Positions 1 to 11,332 of a stretch of 64,000 nt of DNA are shown here, in pieces. Source of the stretch: Dryas octopetala. Its lineage: Eukaryota; Streptophyta; Magnoliopsida; Rosales; Rosaceae. Location: contig OY992837.1 in NCBI GenBank assembly GCA_963921425.1, positions 2,825,896 to 2,889,895 on the forward strand, written 5' to 3'. A model generated the notes under the pieces. The model made no database searches, had not been told where the DNA came from, and was given only the letters and a program-made list of their open reading frames with translations. How positions within the stretch are numbered: the stretch's first letter is position 1; each line of letters begins with the position of its first letter. The position numbers and the translations under genes are program-made.

Positions 1-465
1 CAGAAGCAAAGGCTGCTGTCTTGCTTCAGTAATAGGGCAACAACAACAGTAGACAGGAAAATCCAGCAATAACAGTGGAAAAGAGAGAGAATAAAGCTAT
101 AGAATCAAAGATGGAACATAGATAGATGAGTTCTAGGGTTTAGGAACCCAAGAGAAACTCTAGAATCTGAATTCTCAGAGAAAAATATATTGATAAAAAC
201 TGTCTATTACAACCTAAGCCTTAAGCTTGTATAGGGAAAACATATTCCTCAACTCACTAGGAAAACAATAAACCTTAGCTAACTAGGAAAACATAAAGTA
301 AAATTACCTTAAAAACCTAATGAAATCAGGAAACTACGCTCTAAATCGAACTAGGAAACAAGAATTAGAAAGTTACCAAAAAAGATACTATTTCTTGGAA
401 CCCTAGGAGATGCTCCTGCACCATATATTTATTTTGAATTGCATTATCTTAACTTGTCATGCTAG
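1..465. other. Intronic sequence with possible retroelement remnant
   Basis: This stretch has no supportable coding exon. It is AT-rich, with recurring short phrases such as CTAGGAAAAC and CTAGGAAACA and an inverted pair of CTAGGGTTT-type and AACCCTAGG motifs near 132 and 400. The style resembles a decayed LTR or other retroelement in an intron of the gene whose last exons follow. No LTR ends or target duplication could be defined, so the transposon reading is weak. Confidence 0.25.
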
Positions 466-739
466 CTGCCACCCTATGGAAAAGGATCGTATGGAAGAAC
501 CTCAAGGTTAGTAATAGGGGCAAGTTAGGCTAATAATGCTCATTTTATACAGCTGCAGCATCCAATGCTTGTGCATTTTGTTGCTTTCAGATAGGCCAAA
601 CTCAAACATTAATGGCAATGGTTTTTCACAACGTCATCCAAGTAACTGGGTAGATGCAGATGAGGATGATAATGATGAAGATGGAGAGGAGAATGACATT
701 TGTATTCAGGCAACACCACCGTACTATGAAGAACAGTAG
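466..739 (+). CDS. 3' end of a split gene, possibly the checkpoint clamp protein RAD9 (partial)
   Basis: Two candidate terminal exons are visible. Exon 466-506 ends CAAG before a GTTAGT donor. Exon 591-739 follows a TTGCTTTCAG acceptor and ends in TAG. They join in frame across a split Asp codon. The readable C-terminus is hydrophilic and acidic (NWVDADEDDNDEDGEEND) and ends CIQATPPYYEEQ. I do not recognise a domain in this tail. RAD9 is proposed only because the next genes match the Arabidopsis order in which RAD9 lies directly before a RALF gene; the RAD9 subunit of the 9-1-1 clamp has a flexible C-terminal tail in other eukaryotes. The last exon is well supported. The upstream exon and the gene name are uncertain, and the rest of the gene lies left of the window. 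Confidence 0.45.
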
Positions 740-3700
740 AATGCTTGGCTGTAGTGATGGTTGGCTGAATTTGTTCTCTTTCTTATGTTGTAAGTCCATC
801 TTTCTTCTCTAATGACATGCTATATTTTTAATTTTATTGTTGCCAGTACTTCTTGACTTTACATATTGAGCAAGTATGCATTGGTTTTACATGAAAGCAT
901 TTGAAAGTTAACCTGATTGTGTTTTGCTTTGAATGATTATGCAAGTATTTAAAATAGAGTTAAGTCCTCCAGAAGATTATATTTGGAGTTATGCTACTTA
1001 AAGGCCCACAATGTTAGCATGATACAAGTGAAATTTACCTAGTACCATCCTTACAAAGAAATATCAAGGCTGTAACCACTAGAGTGGACGAAATCATTGC
1101 AGTTACTTTATCTAGGGTTATAGCACTGAAGTGACAATCATAGTGATGCAATATGGTATTGTTGAAGCCTATGCGTTTTGTCTTTGAGATTTTATTTGAT
1201 GATTGATTTACATGCATAAGAAGATCCAGAATTACAAACTTCATAAGATAGATGGCTTAGTGTTGGTGCCATGAATACACCTAAAGAATGTCAAGCCTTA
1301 AAAAAAGTTCCATTTAGAAATTGTCTTAAGGTGTTGCATATTAATTACTACAAATTTTTATATACTCAAGAAATGGAGAAATTACGTCATTCCATTCACA
1401 TTGATGTAATTATTATTCATAAACACACTGTGAAACAATTCTAGGTGTTGAAGTTGCCAAACCCGGCAGAGTTGGGTCATTTACATGGTGGGTGTTGGAT
1501 GAAGAATTTACATGGACTGTGATCCATCACTATCATGCATCAGTTATAGGGCCCTACTGTTTTCATTGCCATAAATGTGAAGCAGATATTAGTGTTGACT
1601 TGACATTGCCTCTCTGTTGCTGTGAATTCCTGTCACCGGTAACTGTCAGCTTTTTGTTGAATTATCCAATAGGAATGCCAAGTAGGAATTTGATGCTTTG
1701 GACTTGTATAGTAGTATTGGAAATACTCGGGGTGAGAAGTCATGTAAACTCATGGCCACTAGTTTTCTACTCAGTTGAGGACCTTTCTCTAGATTTGCTT
1801 ATTCTATAGCTTGAGTTGAAAATCTTTAAAATCATTCAATTATTTGATTCTGAATTCTAGAAAATCTGCAGGTGGGACCCATTAACACCTAGTTATCTCA
1901 AGCAATTGAGCAATGTGTGTTTTCTCGTTCATGTCAGCCTGATCCCTGAACCAAGCTTACATGCCAGGATGTCTTGGACCTTAGTATTATTTACTCGCTT
2001 TTTTTTTCTTTTTCTTTTTCTTCTCTTGGTAGACTTGGAAGAGTTCAGTGTGGCTATAGTTTAATTTGCATGTGTGCTTCTCACCACTTGGAGCTGTTTT
2101 AAATATGGTTCTTTAAAAAAAATCTCATTAATAATTGGGGTTTTTCTGACTATGAGTGGGTCAAAAAGATTAGGACAACCAAAACACATTTTTTGGGGCT
2201 GTTTGGGAAAATTGGAAAAAGATAACTTGAGGGCATTTCTGTCTATATGCGAGAGAATGTCCCTTTTTTGTCCAGTTTTTTTAAACTTTGAATAAGATTA
2301 AAAAATGATGGGAGAAGATTCATGAGGAAAGAGAAATATTTTAATTTAATAAATTATATTCTAATTATTTCCCTTTGAGAAAAAAATGAAGATATTATTA
2401 GGAAAAGGCCAGCTAGCTTGAGGAGTTGGTTTTGGGACGCGCAAACACCGACCTAGCGATCTGTGACGGGCCCACCATATTTTTTAACGGCTACGTGTAT
2501 GTCACGCTCATTTTCCATTTCTTGGCTAACGCCGCTTTACGTAAACAGTCTAGCCGTTATTAGTTTGAACTTTTTTTTTTTTGGTAAGATATTAGTTTGA
2601 ACTTTGAAATGCCATATACAGTATATACTATAATAAAAAGCGCGGGTATTAAAGAGAATAGAAAAACAAAATGGAATTTACATACCTTTTATTTGAAGAA
2701 TATAATCACTACTAATTAACAAAGAAATTGGTTTTAGGGAAAAAGAACAGTGGGATTGTATATTGTATTGTTAAATCATGAAAATTGAAGAATTGGTAAT
2801 AATCAAATGTCTCATATTCACATGTTTTGATTGTTGTGGTACACTTGATTTGCATGTGTGATTGCATATATTCTTAAGAATTAGCAACTTAGGTGATTTT
2901 TACTTTTTGATTTGGCAATTCAGTTGATTTTATTCTAGCCAAGCCTAACTTTTACCTAGAAAAATGTCAGTGAGCTGCACATCAAGGAAATCTATACCAA
3001 CCTTTCTACGTGGATCCAACTCAATTTATTTATTTACATTGGATGGTTAATTTATTATATTTATTTGTAGTGGAGGAAAAAAAAAAGGAGTAAAAGATGA
3101 GTCGACGACGGTTATGTTGAAAACAAATACAAAGAGGGCAACTGAAGCACAATAATTAACGATGACGCCAATGGATGAAGAAGGAGGAAGACTATTCATT
3201 CAATATTAGTTATAGGGATTTGAGAATTAATAAATAAAGAAACACACAGGTAGGATAGATAGGATCATAGAAAGGAGAAAACGTGTTTCGGTTAACGATT
3301 CTTGGATGGACCTGCCCACTTGGGAAAGGTGTAAACCCTAGATGCCGTCTTCCCTCTCCTTATTCTATTTTAGTCCCCCTTTTTTTTTTTTTTTTTTTCC
3401 TCTCTCTGTCTCTCTTTATTTTCCATTAGAGAGAGAAAGAGAGAGGCACACCCAGTCAACTATATATGTGATAGTAGGTTGGGTACCCAATTTGCATACG
3501 ATTTTACTTCTAATTACTAAGTTGCCATTCGCTCATAGTATGGATTCGGTGGCATTTTCAACTCTTCAATATACAATAATGCCAACCATAACCAAGACAA
3601 TAATTGATTTGTAATTATTATTATTTCATAAAACAAAATTCACCAAATCAATAATTATATTTTTTTATGATAAATTTTACAGTGTTTATAATTCGAGAAA

Positions 3701-4812
3701 GTAAAAGTAGAAAAGAAAAAGGTGTTCAAAAATTTAAAAGAAAGGTATGTGACTAAATCAAAGTAAACGCAAGAATGACATGATCAATAGAGAGCTGTTT
3801 ATTTGAGGAACAAAATTTGTTCGACATGGAAAGATTATTGTATTAGATAGTTGTACTTAAATTAAGTTTTAAATCTTAATGCTCAAATTTATTCCAACAA
3901 TTTCATAGCATTAATCATTTATAACAATCAAAATATTGTTGTTGATTTGAGCAAAACTTGTAATTAGTGACTTGATCATTTTTTAGGATAGAAACATAAT
4001 TGCTTTAATACTATTTATTGTTTTAGGAATAAAATTATTTGTCCCTTTTGTTGATTCTACTTACAGTGGAGAGTACATAAATTGTTAATTTGTTAGTTGA
4101 AGTGACATAGAAAGGTTGGTGCTACACTGCTACTATTCTCACTCTATAGAAAACATTAGAGCATGTACAATGACATTTTATGTTAAATGATATATTTTTA
4201 GCTTTTTGTAATAGTTTTTGTGGTTTTTGCTCCAATAATACAAAATCTATAATTTTGTATTAACCAATGAGGGCAAACGGCAAACTATTTATAATCTAAA
4301 ATCTTGTATTCAACTTAGAAAGTTTAATTCTTTCTCAGTCCCACATCTTCAACAATCTCTCTCTTCTCTCTCTTCCCAATCACAACCAATCAACTCCTAC
4401 CGAACAACATAAATTTTATTTTTCCTCACATGTTTTTTCTAACATAGAGCCACAAGTTTCTAGACATACACAATAGCATTTATTATATTTTTCACCATAT
4501 ATAGTGAAAAATATAACTTTAGCATAGCAAATGCTAAATATAGTCATACCATTGTAGTGAATTTTTTATCAATTCCATTATATATAGCTTTTAGCATAAT
4601 ATTTAGCCATATCTACTTGATCTTACTATTATTGTTTAGTCATCTCCGACTATAATCACATTTTCAAACCATCAGGGGGCATCCATTGTAAATAACAACT
4701 AAAAAGAGGGTGATTTCTTCACAGTGGGCCGCTTATAAGTCCTTATAGCTGACGATGTTAGTTCCTGTCAAGTTGGCTTTGTATCCCTCTTGGCTCACTG
4801 TTGAAGAGAAGA

Positions 4813-4816
<4 letters not shown>
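740..4816. other. Intergenic region, no gene seen
   Basis: About 4 kb between the RAD9-like tail and the RALF gene. Open frames here are short, lack conserved motifs and have no plausible splice partners. It contains a micro-retroposon-like insertion at 2559-2605 (listed separately), a pyrimidine-rich stretch near 3370-3420, and a hairpin-forming segment near 4480-4520 whose TATATTTTTCAC arm is mirrored by GTGAAAAATATA. The last few hundred bases before 4959 should hold the RALF promoter, but no strong TATA box stands out. Confidence 0.6.
2559..2605. repeat. Micro-retroposon-like insertion 1 (T-run + GGTAAGAT between 15-bp direct repeats)
   Basis: ATTAGTTTGAACTTT occurs at 2559-2573 and exactly again at 2591-2605. 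Between the copies lie nine further T's, then GGTAAGAT. On the minus strand this reads as a few bases ending CC, then an A-tail, flanked by a target duplication. That is the layout expected of a retroposed RNA 3' end that lost nearly all of its body. Confidence 0.6.

Positions 4817-4844
<28 letters not shown>
4817..4844. repeat. (AG)n microsatellite in RALF 5' leader region
   Basis: An uninterrupted AG dinucleotide run of 28 bases lies about 115 bases upstream of the RALF start codon, probably in the 5' UTR. GA/CT runs are common in plant leaders. This one is a likely length-polymorphic marker. Confidence 0.9.
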
Positions 4845-4958
4845 CAAAGAGAAACAAGTAAAGAATAGGTGAAGCAAATAAAGCATTCAACTTCAATAGA
4901 GAGAGAACCAAAACAAAGAAAGAAAGAGTAAGTGCAAGAGCTCGTTGGGAAATATACA

Positions 4959-5318
4959 ATGGCTGCTAGGTTACACTGTGTTGCAATATTCCTCTTGATC
5001 TGTGCCACAATCTTGGTGATGGGTTCCTCATCTAACGTTCTAGCAAGTGGGGACCTGCCATGGATGCCCAGTAGAACTAAATCACCTTGCAAGGGCTCCA
5101 TAGCCGAGTGCTTAGCTGCAGGGGAGGACGAGTTCGACCTTGACTCAGAGATCAACCGGCGCATCTTAGCCACCACCAAGTACATCAGCTACGGTGCGCT
5201 GCAGAGGAACACTGTGCCCTGCTCTAGGCGCGGTGCCTCTTACTACAATTGTCAGCCTGGGGCTCAGTCCAACCCCTATAGCCGTGGCTGCAGTGCCATT
5301 ACAAGGTGCAGGAGTTAA
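4959..5318 (+). CDS. RALF peptide hormone precursor (RALF22/23/33-like)
   Basis: Intronless gene for a 119-residue precursor of a rapid alkalinization factor. Members of this family are secreted peptides perceived at the cell surface by FERONIA-type CrRLK1L receptor kinases, which change apoplastic pH, growth and immune signalling. The ATG at 4959 opens a hydrophobic signal peptide (core CVAIFLLICATILVMG). An acidic propeptide follows, then the RRIL site used by subtilase S1P in this family. The mature part starts ATTKYISY, with the YISY receptor-interaction motif, and carries four cysteines as two pairs (VPCSRRG...YYNCQ and GCSAITRCRS). Length and all hallmark residues are normal. The open frame extends nine codons further upstream, but only from a GTG, so this ATG is preferred. 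Its place before an LDAP3-type gene matches Arabidopsis RALF22, though sequence alone cannot separate RALF22, 23 and 33. Confidence 0.96.
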   Translation: MAARLHCVAIFLLICATILVMGSSSNVLASGDLPWMPSRTKSPCKGSIAECLAAGEDEFDLDSEINRRILATTKYISYGALQRNTVPCSRRGASYYNCQPGAQSNPYSRGCSAITRCRS

Positions 5319-5549
5319 TTTTTGTTTTTTTGGAAATGGGTTTGATTGTTATACATGAACAAAGGGGGAGGAAGAGGGTTTGGAGGTGATGTGTCATTGT
5401 TGTATTATTAATGGAAATGTTATGTTATAATCATATTTGAATATCTCTGTATAAGATTCATTATTGTTATTCTTTTCTTCAAATTTTCTGGGTTTTCCTG
5501 TTTTTGGTGGTAAGATCTGTGATCAAGTCCCAATAGTTTTGTGCTTGTT

Positions 5550-5551
<2 letters not shown>

Positions 5552-5597
<46 letters not shown>
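5552..5597. repeat. (TA)23 microsatellite
   Basis: Perfect TA dinucleotide run of 46 bases in or just past the RALF 3' UTR. It can fold on itself and is probably highly variable in length. Confidence 0.95.
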
Positions 5598-5604
<7 letters not shown>

Positions 5605-7693
5605 GGATATCATCACACACACAGACACACCTATAATCTTCATGTTGTATAGGGGTTATTGTTTCTTGTGAAAGAAATGAATCAAATTGAAGTTAAACTT
5701 CTTTTTCTTGAATTTTAGTTTGCCAGTTGGTCATTCAAAATGTTGCTTGATATTTATTCCTTCTTTTTCTCCCAAGGTTATTACTGGGATGTGGTCGTTG
5801 TAGAAAATCCCTCTTTCCAATTTGACTGCTGGTTCCTTTTCCTTTTCTTCTTAGAAGAAAAAGGCAACCAAGAAAATAACATAGGAAGATACAGAGGGTA
5901 GAATAAGAAAAAAAATAAAGTAAGGGTAAAAGTAACAAGAGAGAAAAAGGAGGAATTCTTGAGTTGTGACTTGTGATGACAATAAAGATGTAATTTGCAA
6001 AGGGAGGAAAAGGCAGTCTACAGGTAAACTCAATCAAATGATTGGGAGTGAGAATTTTCTTTTCCTTGGTTTGCCTTTGACCTTCTGGAGGATCTCGATC
6101 ATTTGATTCAAAATTGTTTTCCTGTAGTAAGAATATCTTGATTTGTCATGTTGGATTTTCCTTTTCTTTTTGGAGAATTCAAGGTCCATCGATCAAACTA
6201 AAGCTCCTCACTTTAGAGTGGGTGTAAGGAAAATGATGTACATGCCAGAGGGACAATTAAATTTGTTTCGTTCCTTTTGGCTAGAAGATGGAATAGATGG
6301 GTATGCCAAATACAAATGCAATAGGGACATAAAAGTTTATTTGTGCAATGCTTACATGGTATGAGTTTAGGCCAGACTGTGTAGATTTTGTACTTATAGT
6401 TGTGCTGCAATGCATTTTGGAAGGAGAGTACAGCTTCGTTATGTTGCTTAATGCATTGTAGATATGTTTGGTGGATGAGTTACCTGTTGGTGAAGTAAAG
6501 ATCTATGACAACTTGACCCACCAAGCTCTGTGGGAACTATGCGCTCCCTGTCATCATAATCATTATGGTCATAACTCATAAGCCAAGAGGGTCACACTTG
6601 CATCACCCTATTCATTATCATATGAAGCTGCTGCATATTAAAGTCTTCCATGTGAACTGTATGGAAAGCAACTGCAAACTGCTAATGGGAATATGAGCTA
6701 TCAAAAGATGATCCCCATGATTTGAATTCTCTTGCTTTAAATTTTGTAGGTGTATGTTGGGTTGTTAGTGATAGGTCATTTATCACATCCTACATTCCTA
6801 CTAACATAGGTCAAATTAAAGCTAGCTGTGGTCCCCTTTGCCAAATATATAACATAAGCAACAAGAACCCTCCAAGATCTCCCATTTTAGACTGCTGGTA
6901 TCTTTCACTTCTATTATTGAAGTTTAGAATGGCTTAGGTAGAGTTTTGATTACATGACTTCACCTCTTAGCTATGAAAAAGTAATTCTTTTGGGACAAAT
7001 GGATGAGATGCTTAGTCGTGTCAAACAATCTTTAGGCCCCAAAACTTAAAACTTCTCTAAAACCTAATGGTATTAGGAATATGATTTCATAAGTTCTTGA
7101 GTTCGAAACCTTCAACTTTTATCCTCACTTATTTCTTTTAGGATGCGTTCACTTATATTGTACGGAATCATAACAACTTAGGCTTTAGAGTTCTAGTGCT
7201 TGTTTGACAAGTACAAGTCAAATGACAAGGAAGATGACGATCTCATGGCCATGCCAATGAAGAAAGTGGTTAACATTTGCTGTGAGATTCATATCTCTTA
7301 AACAGAGTTGGTAGAAATTTACATGGGAAAGAATGCTTGGTGGGTACAGGCCCCACCAACTTCAGTTATAAAAGTGGTTTTTAATGTATTTGGGATGAGC
7401 TACTCGATGTTTTTGTGGTTTAATCTTTAAGGTGGACCACCTTACATAAATTCAGTTTGGTTGCTGAGTTTGAGCATACAGAAAGTTAAGAAAATTTTTA
7501 AAAGTACTGCAACAACCATTTAAGCCCCTATGGTCAGAAGATTCCCAAACCCCCCATATGCGCTTCAGAAAACTGAAAACCTGATCAATTTGAACCAGCC
7601 AGTGGAAAAGAAGATTGAATTTTTGCTACTACCTTAGAGTTCGGGGTTGACCTTAGGTTAAGTGACTGCCTTTAGAAATTTTTTTTTTTACGA

Positions 7694-7819
7694 GATTGTT
7701 CTATATGTTCACGTGTCCCTCTTATCACATGACTCGGATTGTTCTATATGTTCATATGTCTCTCTCATCACGTGACAAGTCACGTAATAAGAGTGATAAA
7801 CATATTGAGCATATAGGAC
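7694..7819. repeat. Two direct copies plus one inverted copy of a 40-bp unit
   Basis: A unit beginning GATTGTTCTATATGTTCA and ending in ATCACRTGAC occurs at about 7694-7733 and again at about 7737-7776. A diverged inverted copy follows at about 7780-7819 (CACGTAATAAGAGTGATAA and onward). The second and third copies meet at CACGTGACAAGTCACGT, so they could form a hairpin. This is probably the remnant of a small foldback element. Confidence 0.6.
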
Positions 7820-8429
7820 TGTCCATCGAAACTTTTCTCTTCCAATATATGCTCAATTTCACTTGAAAATTATGATTTCATTTGTGCTTGTCTCAATGAT
7901 AAGACAATTAAGATCCAGTTTTTGTGATGATCAAGATTATTCCGACCACCCTAAATTGCTAAGTTGACCACTCTATTTTTAAATTTCATTTTTATTTTTA
8001 AAATAAAAAATTTTAATTTTATTCGTCGGGTCATTTGACACTTGTCTGTCGAAATGTTTGTGGTTGTTTGACACCTAACTGCCGAACATTGACAGAGTTT
8101 TCGGTAAGTAACCACCGAATAGAAATGAAAAAAGCATTCGACAGTATTCTGCTGAATATTATCATTATATTTAACTGTAAGCTGCCGAACTCCTTAATTT
8201 ATTTAAGAGGCATGCTATCGAATGGATTTAGGTGATTTCATAATCTTTTGCGAGAAATGATAAAATAGGAAAAATTTATCCAAAATATGTTAGAGCGGTT
8301 AACTCAAGTGGTCGGAATAGCCTCCGCTTTTGTGATTAGCCTCGGGTCCCCAAAATCTCATAATCGGCTCAACTCAACCACGTGGTAGATGAGATGTATT
8401 GCATGTGTGAACCATTCTATTAAATCTTT

Positions 8430-9040
8430 TCTCACTTGGGCCTTAATTTTATGGAGGAGATTAGACCCAACAACAGCTGGCTCATTCTTTGTTTGGGCCA
8501 AAGAAGTCAACATTTCGGCCTACTTCATATCTCAAGTCTAAAGACCGCAAACCACCCAAACTCCACATCCTTAGTGAGCCTTGTCGCCTTGACCCGGAAG
8601 AACATGTAAGTTGGGGCCCAAGAACCTTCTCGAACTCTCTCCACCGACTCGAATCCACGAATCACTACAACCAAAAGGCAAAGAGGTCCAAACGTCATTA
8701 TCGTTTCCGTTATACATAGCAGGTAGCTTCACGGCGTTACCAAGCCGGTTAGTCCGGAAGCAGTCAACGGCGCAACGTTGACGGACCTCCTCATTAAGCA
8801 AACAAAACAAAACGCGGACTTGGCAGTTGGCATCCTTCGCACCGTCCGTTCACACCGCCATTCGTTTCGTGCCCAAGAGTCTTAAGAGTTAAGATTTGAA
8901 GACTCTTCCTAGTTCCTCCTATAAAACGCTCTTCGTCCTCCTAAACCCTCCAACAAACAGTTTACAAAGAATCCAATTTGCAAGAAATTCTCAATTCTCA
9001 AACAAAACAAAACTCGAGAGGAAATTTCACAGCGTTGATT
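8430..9040 (+). promoter_or_regulatory. Promoter and 5' leader region of the LDAP3-like gene, with TATA box
   Basis: A TATAAAA box lies at 8930-8936, about 105 bases before the ATG, in a spacing that would place transcription start near 8960. Upstream, TGGGCC-type site II motifs occur near 8428, 8497 and 8615. A perfect CCACGTGG G-box, which contains an ABRE core, lies a little further upstream at 8378-8385. Site II motifs usually mark proliferation or housekeeping promoters; G-box/ABRE cores often mediate ABA and stress responses. Both assignments are motif-based inference. Confidence 0.5.
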
Positions 9041-10510
9041 ATGGCCCAAGAAGATTTAACTGTGCAGCAACAGATGGTACGTATATACATATATATATAT
9101 ATATTATTTTCTTCATCTTTTTTTTTTTTTTTCAATTTCTGGCATATTTTTATAGAGATTGATTGTGTTTGGCTGCCAAGAAAATTTGGAATAGAAAATA
9201 TCTTGGAATTTTAACAAATACCCAAGATTTTTGTAATTGTTTTCTATTTTTTCCTATCATCAATTGGTCGATGAATTGTAAATTCCAAGAACGTTGTGGT
9301 TTTCATGAATGTTACTTACATTTATTTAAAATTTTTTTTTTGATTTGTTTAGGCTGAGGAGGAGCAACAGAGACTCAAGTACCTGGAGTTTGTTCAAGTG
9401 GCTGCAGTTCATGCCGCAGTTTGCTTTTCGAACATGTACGGATACGCCAAGGAAAGGTCTGGTCCTTTGAGGCCTGGCGTTGAGTCCGTCGAGGGAACCG
9501 TGAAGACCGTCGTCGGACCTGTCTACCAAAAGTACCATTCTGCCCCTGCCGACCTCCTCACCTTCGTGGATCGCAAGGTAACCTAAAATTCTATGTTTCA
9601 AGGCTTTTTCATGCTCTTATGGTATTTGGGTTATTGTGTGGCTGCATGAATTGTGGTAGAGTCAGTCCAATATTTGTCTTCTATTTAGAATTGGGCTATT
9701 ACATACAACTTTAGTTGCAATTTGATATTGGTATCTAGGTTTTGAGTTGGGTGCTTTGCGCATTTTCATGCTCTTATGATGTTTGGGTGGTTGTCCAAAA
9801 TTCCTCTTCAATTTCGAGTTGGGCTATTACTGCTTTAATTGCACAAATTTCATTTTGGTATCCGGGTTTTGAGATGCTTCAAATTTTAGCACTTGGGTTG
9901 CATCTAATTTTCGATTTCATGCTTGGCTTAGTTAAGTTACTTTTTGCATTGCAATGGTCTCAAGCTTCTTTGTTTTGTTCACTGTGTACTGATAAAATTA
10001 TTGTTGGAACTTGTTCAGGTTGATGAATCTGTGACCAAGCTGGACGGCCGTGTGCCACCAGTGATTAAGCAGGCCTCATCCCAAGCCTTTTCGGCTGCTC
10101 AAAAGGCGCCGGAGGCAGCTAGAGCGGTTGCCTCTGAGGTTAAGCGTGCTGGGTTTGTGGACACTGCCTCAAGCTTTGCTAAATCTGTGTACACCAAGTG
10201 CGAGCCCACAGCTAAGGAGCTGTATTCTAAGTATGAACCAAAAGCTGAGCAATGTGCTGTTTGTGCCTGGAGAAAGCTGAATCAACTCCCAGTCTTCCCA
10301 AAGGTGGCTGAGGTGGTCGTACCAACTGCCGCATATTGCTCTGAGAAGTACAACCAGACTGTGCAACGCACTGCAGACAAGGGGTACAGGGTCTCCTCCT
10401 ATCTGCCTTTGGTTCCCACAGAGAAAATTGCCAAGGTTTTTGGAGAGAAGTCGCCTGAATCAGAGCCTTTGGTTGCAAGTCATGGTGAAACTGATGTTGC
10501 TGTTTATTGA
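9041..10510 (+). CDS. LDAP3: REF/SRPP family lipid-droplet-associated protein (LDAP3/stress-related protein type)
   Basis: Three exons (9041-9076, 9353-9577, 10019-10510) encode 250 residues of the rubber elongation factor/small rubber particle protein family. In non-rubber plants these proteins coat cytosolic lipid droplets, stabilise them and help growth and stress tolerance. After a short polar N-terminus comes the REF domain: [40 protein letters not shown] and the [12 protein letters not shown] segment, then amphipathic helices ([26 protein letters not shown]), then [13 protein letters not shown] and [10 protein letters not shown] near the end. There is no signal peptide or membrane span, as expected for amphipathic-helix targeting to droplets. 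All introns are phase 0 and GT-AG. The flanking RALF and tafazzin-like genes match the context of Arabidopsis At3g05500, supporting the LDAP3 name. Intron 2 contains an internal duplication, noted separately. Confidence 0.94.
9605..9873. repeat. Diverged tandem duplication inside intron 2 of the LDAP3-like gene
   Basis: The segment at about 9605-9746 is repeated in diverged form at about 9762-9873. Both copies begin TTTTCATGCTCTTATG, contain TTGGGCTATTAC in the middle and end GGTTTTGAG after TTGGTATC. The duplication lies wholly within the intron and does not affect coding. Confidence 0.7.
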
Positions 10511-11332
10511 TGGTTCTTCAGTGTTGGTTTGTTAACTAAACAGATACGCAAGAATTGGACCATGCATTAGGCATGCTTCTATATATGTATTTTTATGTTT
10601 CTTCTTTCATTCTGTTTCTGGGTATTAAGTAAAGTTCTAATTTGATCATTAAATTGGATGCACAGTTAAATTGCATGACTTGGCTACTTCCTCTACCCTA
10701 CATTTAATATAGCTTACGAGGTTCTCCAACCCACTGCAATGGTTGAACAGGAGCTTAAATTTACAGCGTTTCTAGTTCAGTTTTTTAGATTGTAACCAAT
10801 ATTTACATGATGATTAGTGATTACCATATACTGTCCAAATTTATATGACAGTGGATTACATAATATTAGTGGGTCAACTCATAGAGAAGCATGAAATCAA
10901 ATGTTTGACTGAATTCTTTTCCAAGTTGTGAGTGTATGGTCAATGTGATCAATGGTTTTAGTTTAGCATTTCCAATTCCCTAAGAATAAAATTTAAAAAT
11001 GAAAAAATCGGAAAGAGTCAAAGATGTCGGGTATGCTGAGTAATTGGGTGGGTATGAATGGACCCTCGTTTTAGCATTTTAGTGGGCCAAAAGAAACAGT
11101 ATATTGTGGGCTTTAAAAGGGCTAACACAACATTTGTCTGGGCCAGTCAGGGACCCACAGGAAGTCCACAACAACATCCATCCCAAGTTGTTCCACGGCA
11201 TCCGAATTCCCAGCCAAGCGTCCAAGGCCTTCTTCAACTTGAGCGAAGCTAAAAAATATCAACCACTCTAATTTTTGTTTCAAGCTTCCACAGAGAAAAG
11301 AAAACCCAGAAGCTCAACTGAAGAAGATTGAA
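10511..11332. other. Intergenic: LDAP3-like 3' end and ClpR4 promoter
   Basis: The first part is the probable 3' UTR of the LDAP3-like gene. The last 300 bases act as the likely ClpR4 promoter and leader. They contain several site II (TGGGCC/TGGGCT) motifs near 11082, 11107 and 11139, an arrangement frequent upstream of nuclear genes for organelle housekeeping proteins. No other gene is seen. Confidence 0.5.

Larger units (their letters stand above)
5319..8429. other. Intergenic region, no gene seen
   Basis: About 3.1 kb downstream of RALF, with no convincing coding exon. It holds a (TA)n run, a threefold direct/inverted repeat near 7694-7819, a segment near 8035-8225 with recurring CCGAA/TCGAA motifs, and a possible tRNA-derived SINE-like stretch near 8287-8360. 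Open frames here look random. Confidence 0.6.

Noticed and set aside
1492..1809. 105-codon open frame, plus strand
   Set aside because: It opens with GTG, not ATG, has no recognisable motif and no splice partner, and lies in AT-rich spacer.
3342..3614. 90-codon open frame rich in Ser/Phe/Leu
   Set aside because: Most of it is a translated pyrimidine tract and GA-rich run; no domain and no gene structure.
4140..4640. Possible MITE upstream of RALF
   Set aside because: A local hairpin and loosely inverted TACAATG motifs exist, but there are no matching ends or TSD.
4733..5185. 150-codon open frame antisense to the RALF gene
   Set aside because: It mirrors the RALF coding frame and the AG microsatellite; no independent evidence of an antisense gene.
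8287..8360. Possible tRNA gene
   Set aside because: A- and B-box-like motifs occur but no cloverleaf or acceptor stem can be drawn; SINE-like reading kept only as a finding.
8489..8719. Open frame in the LDAP3 promoter
   Set aside because: Basic low-complexity peptide overlapping promoter motifs; no homology recognised.
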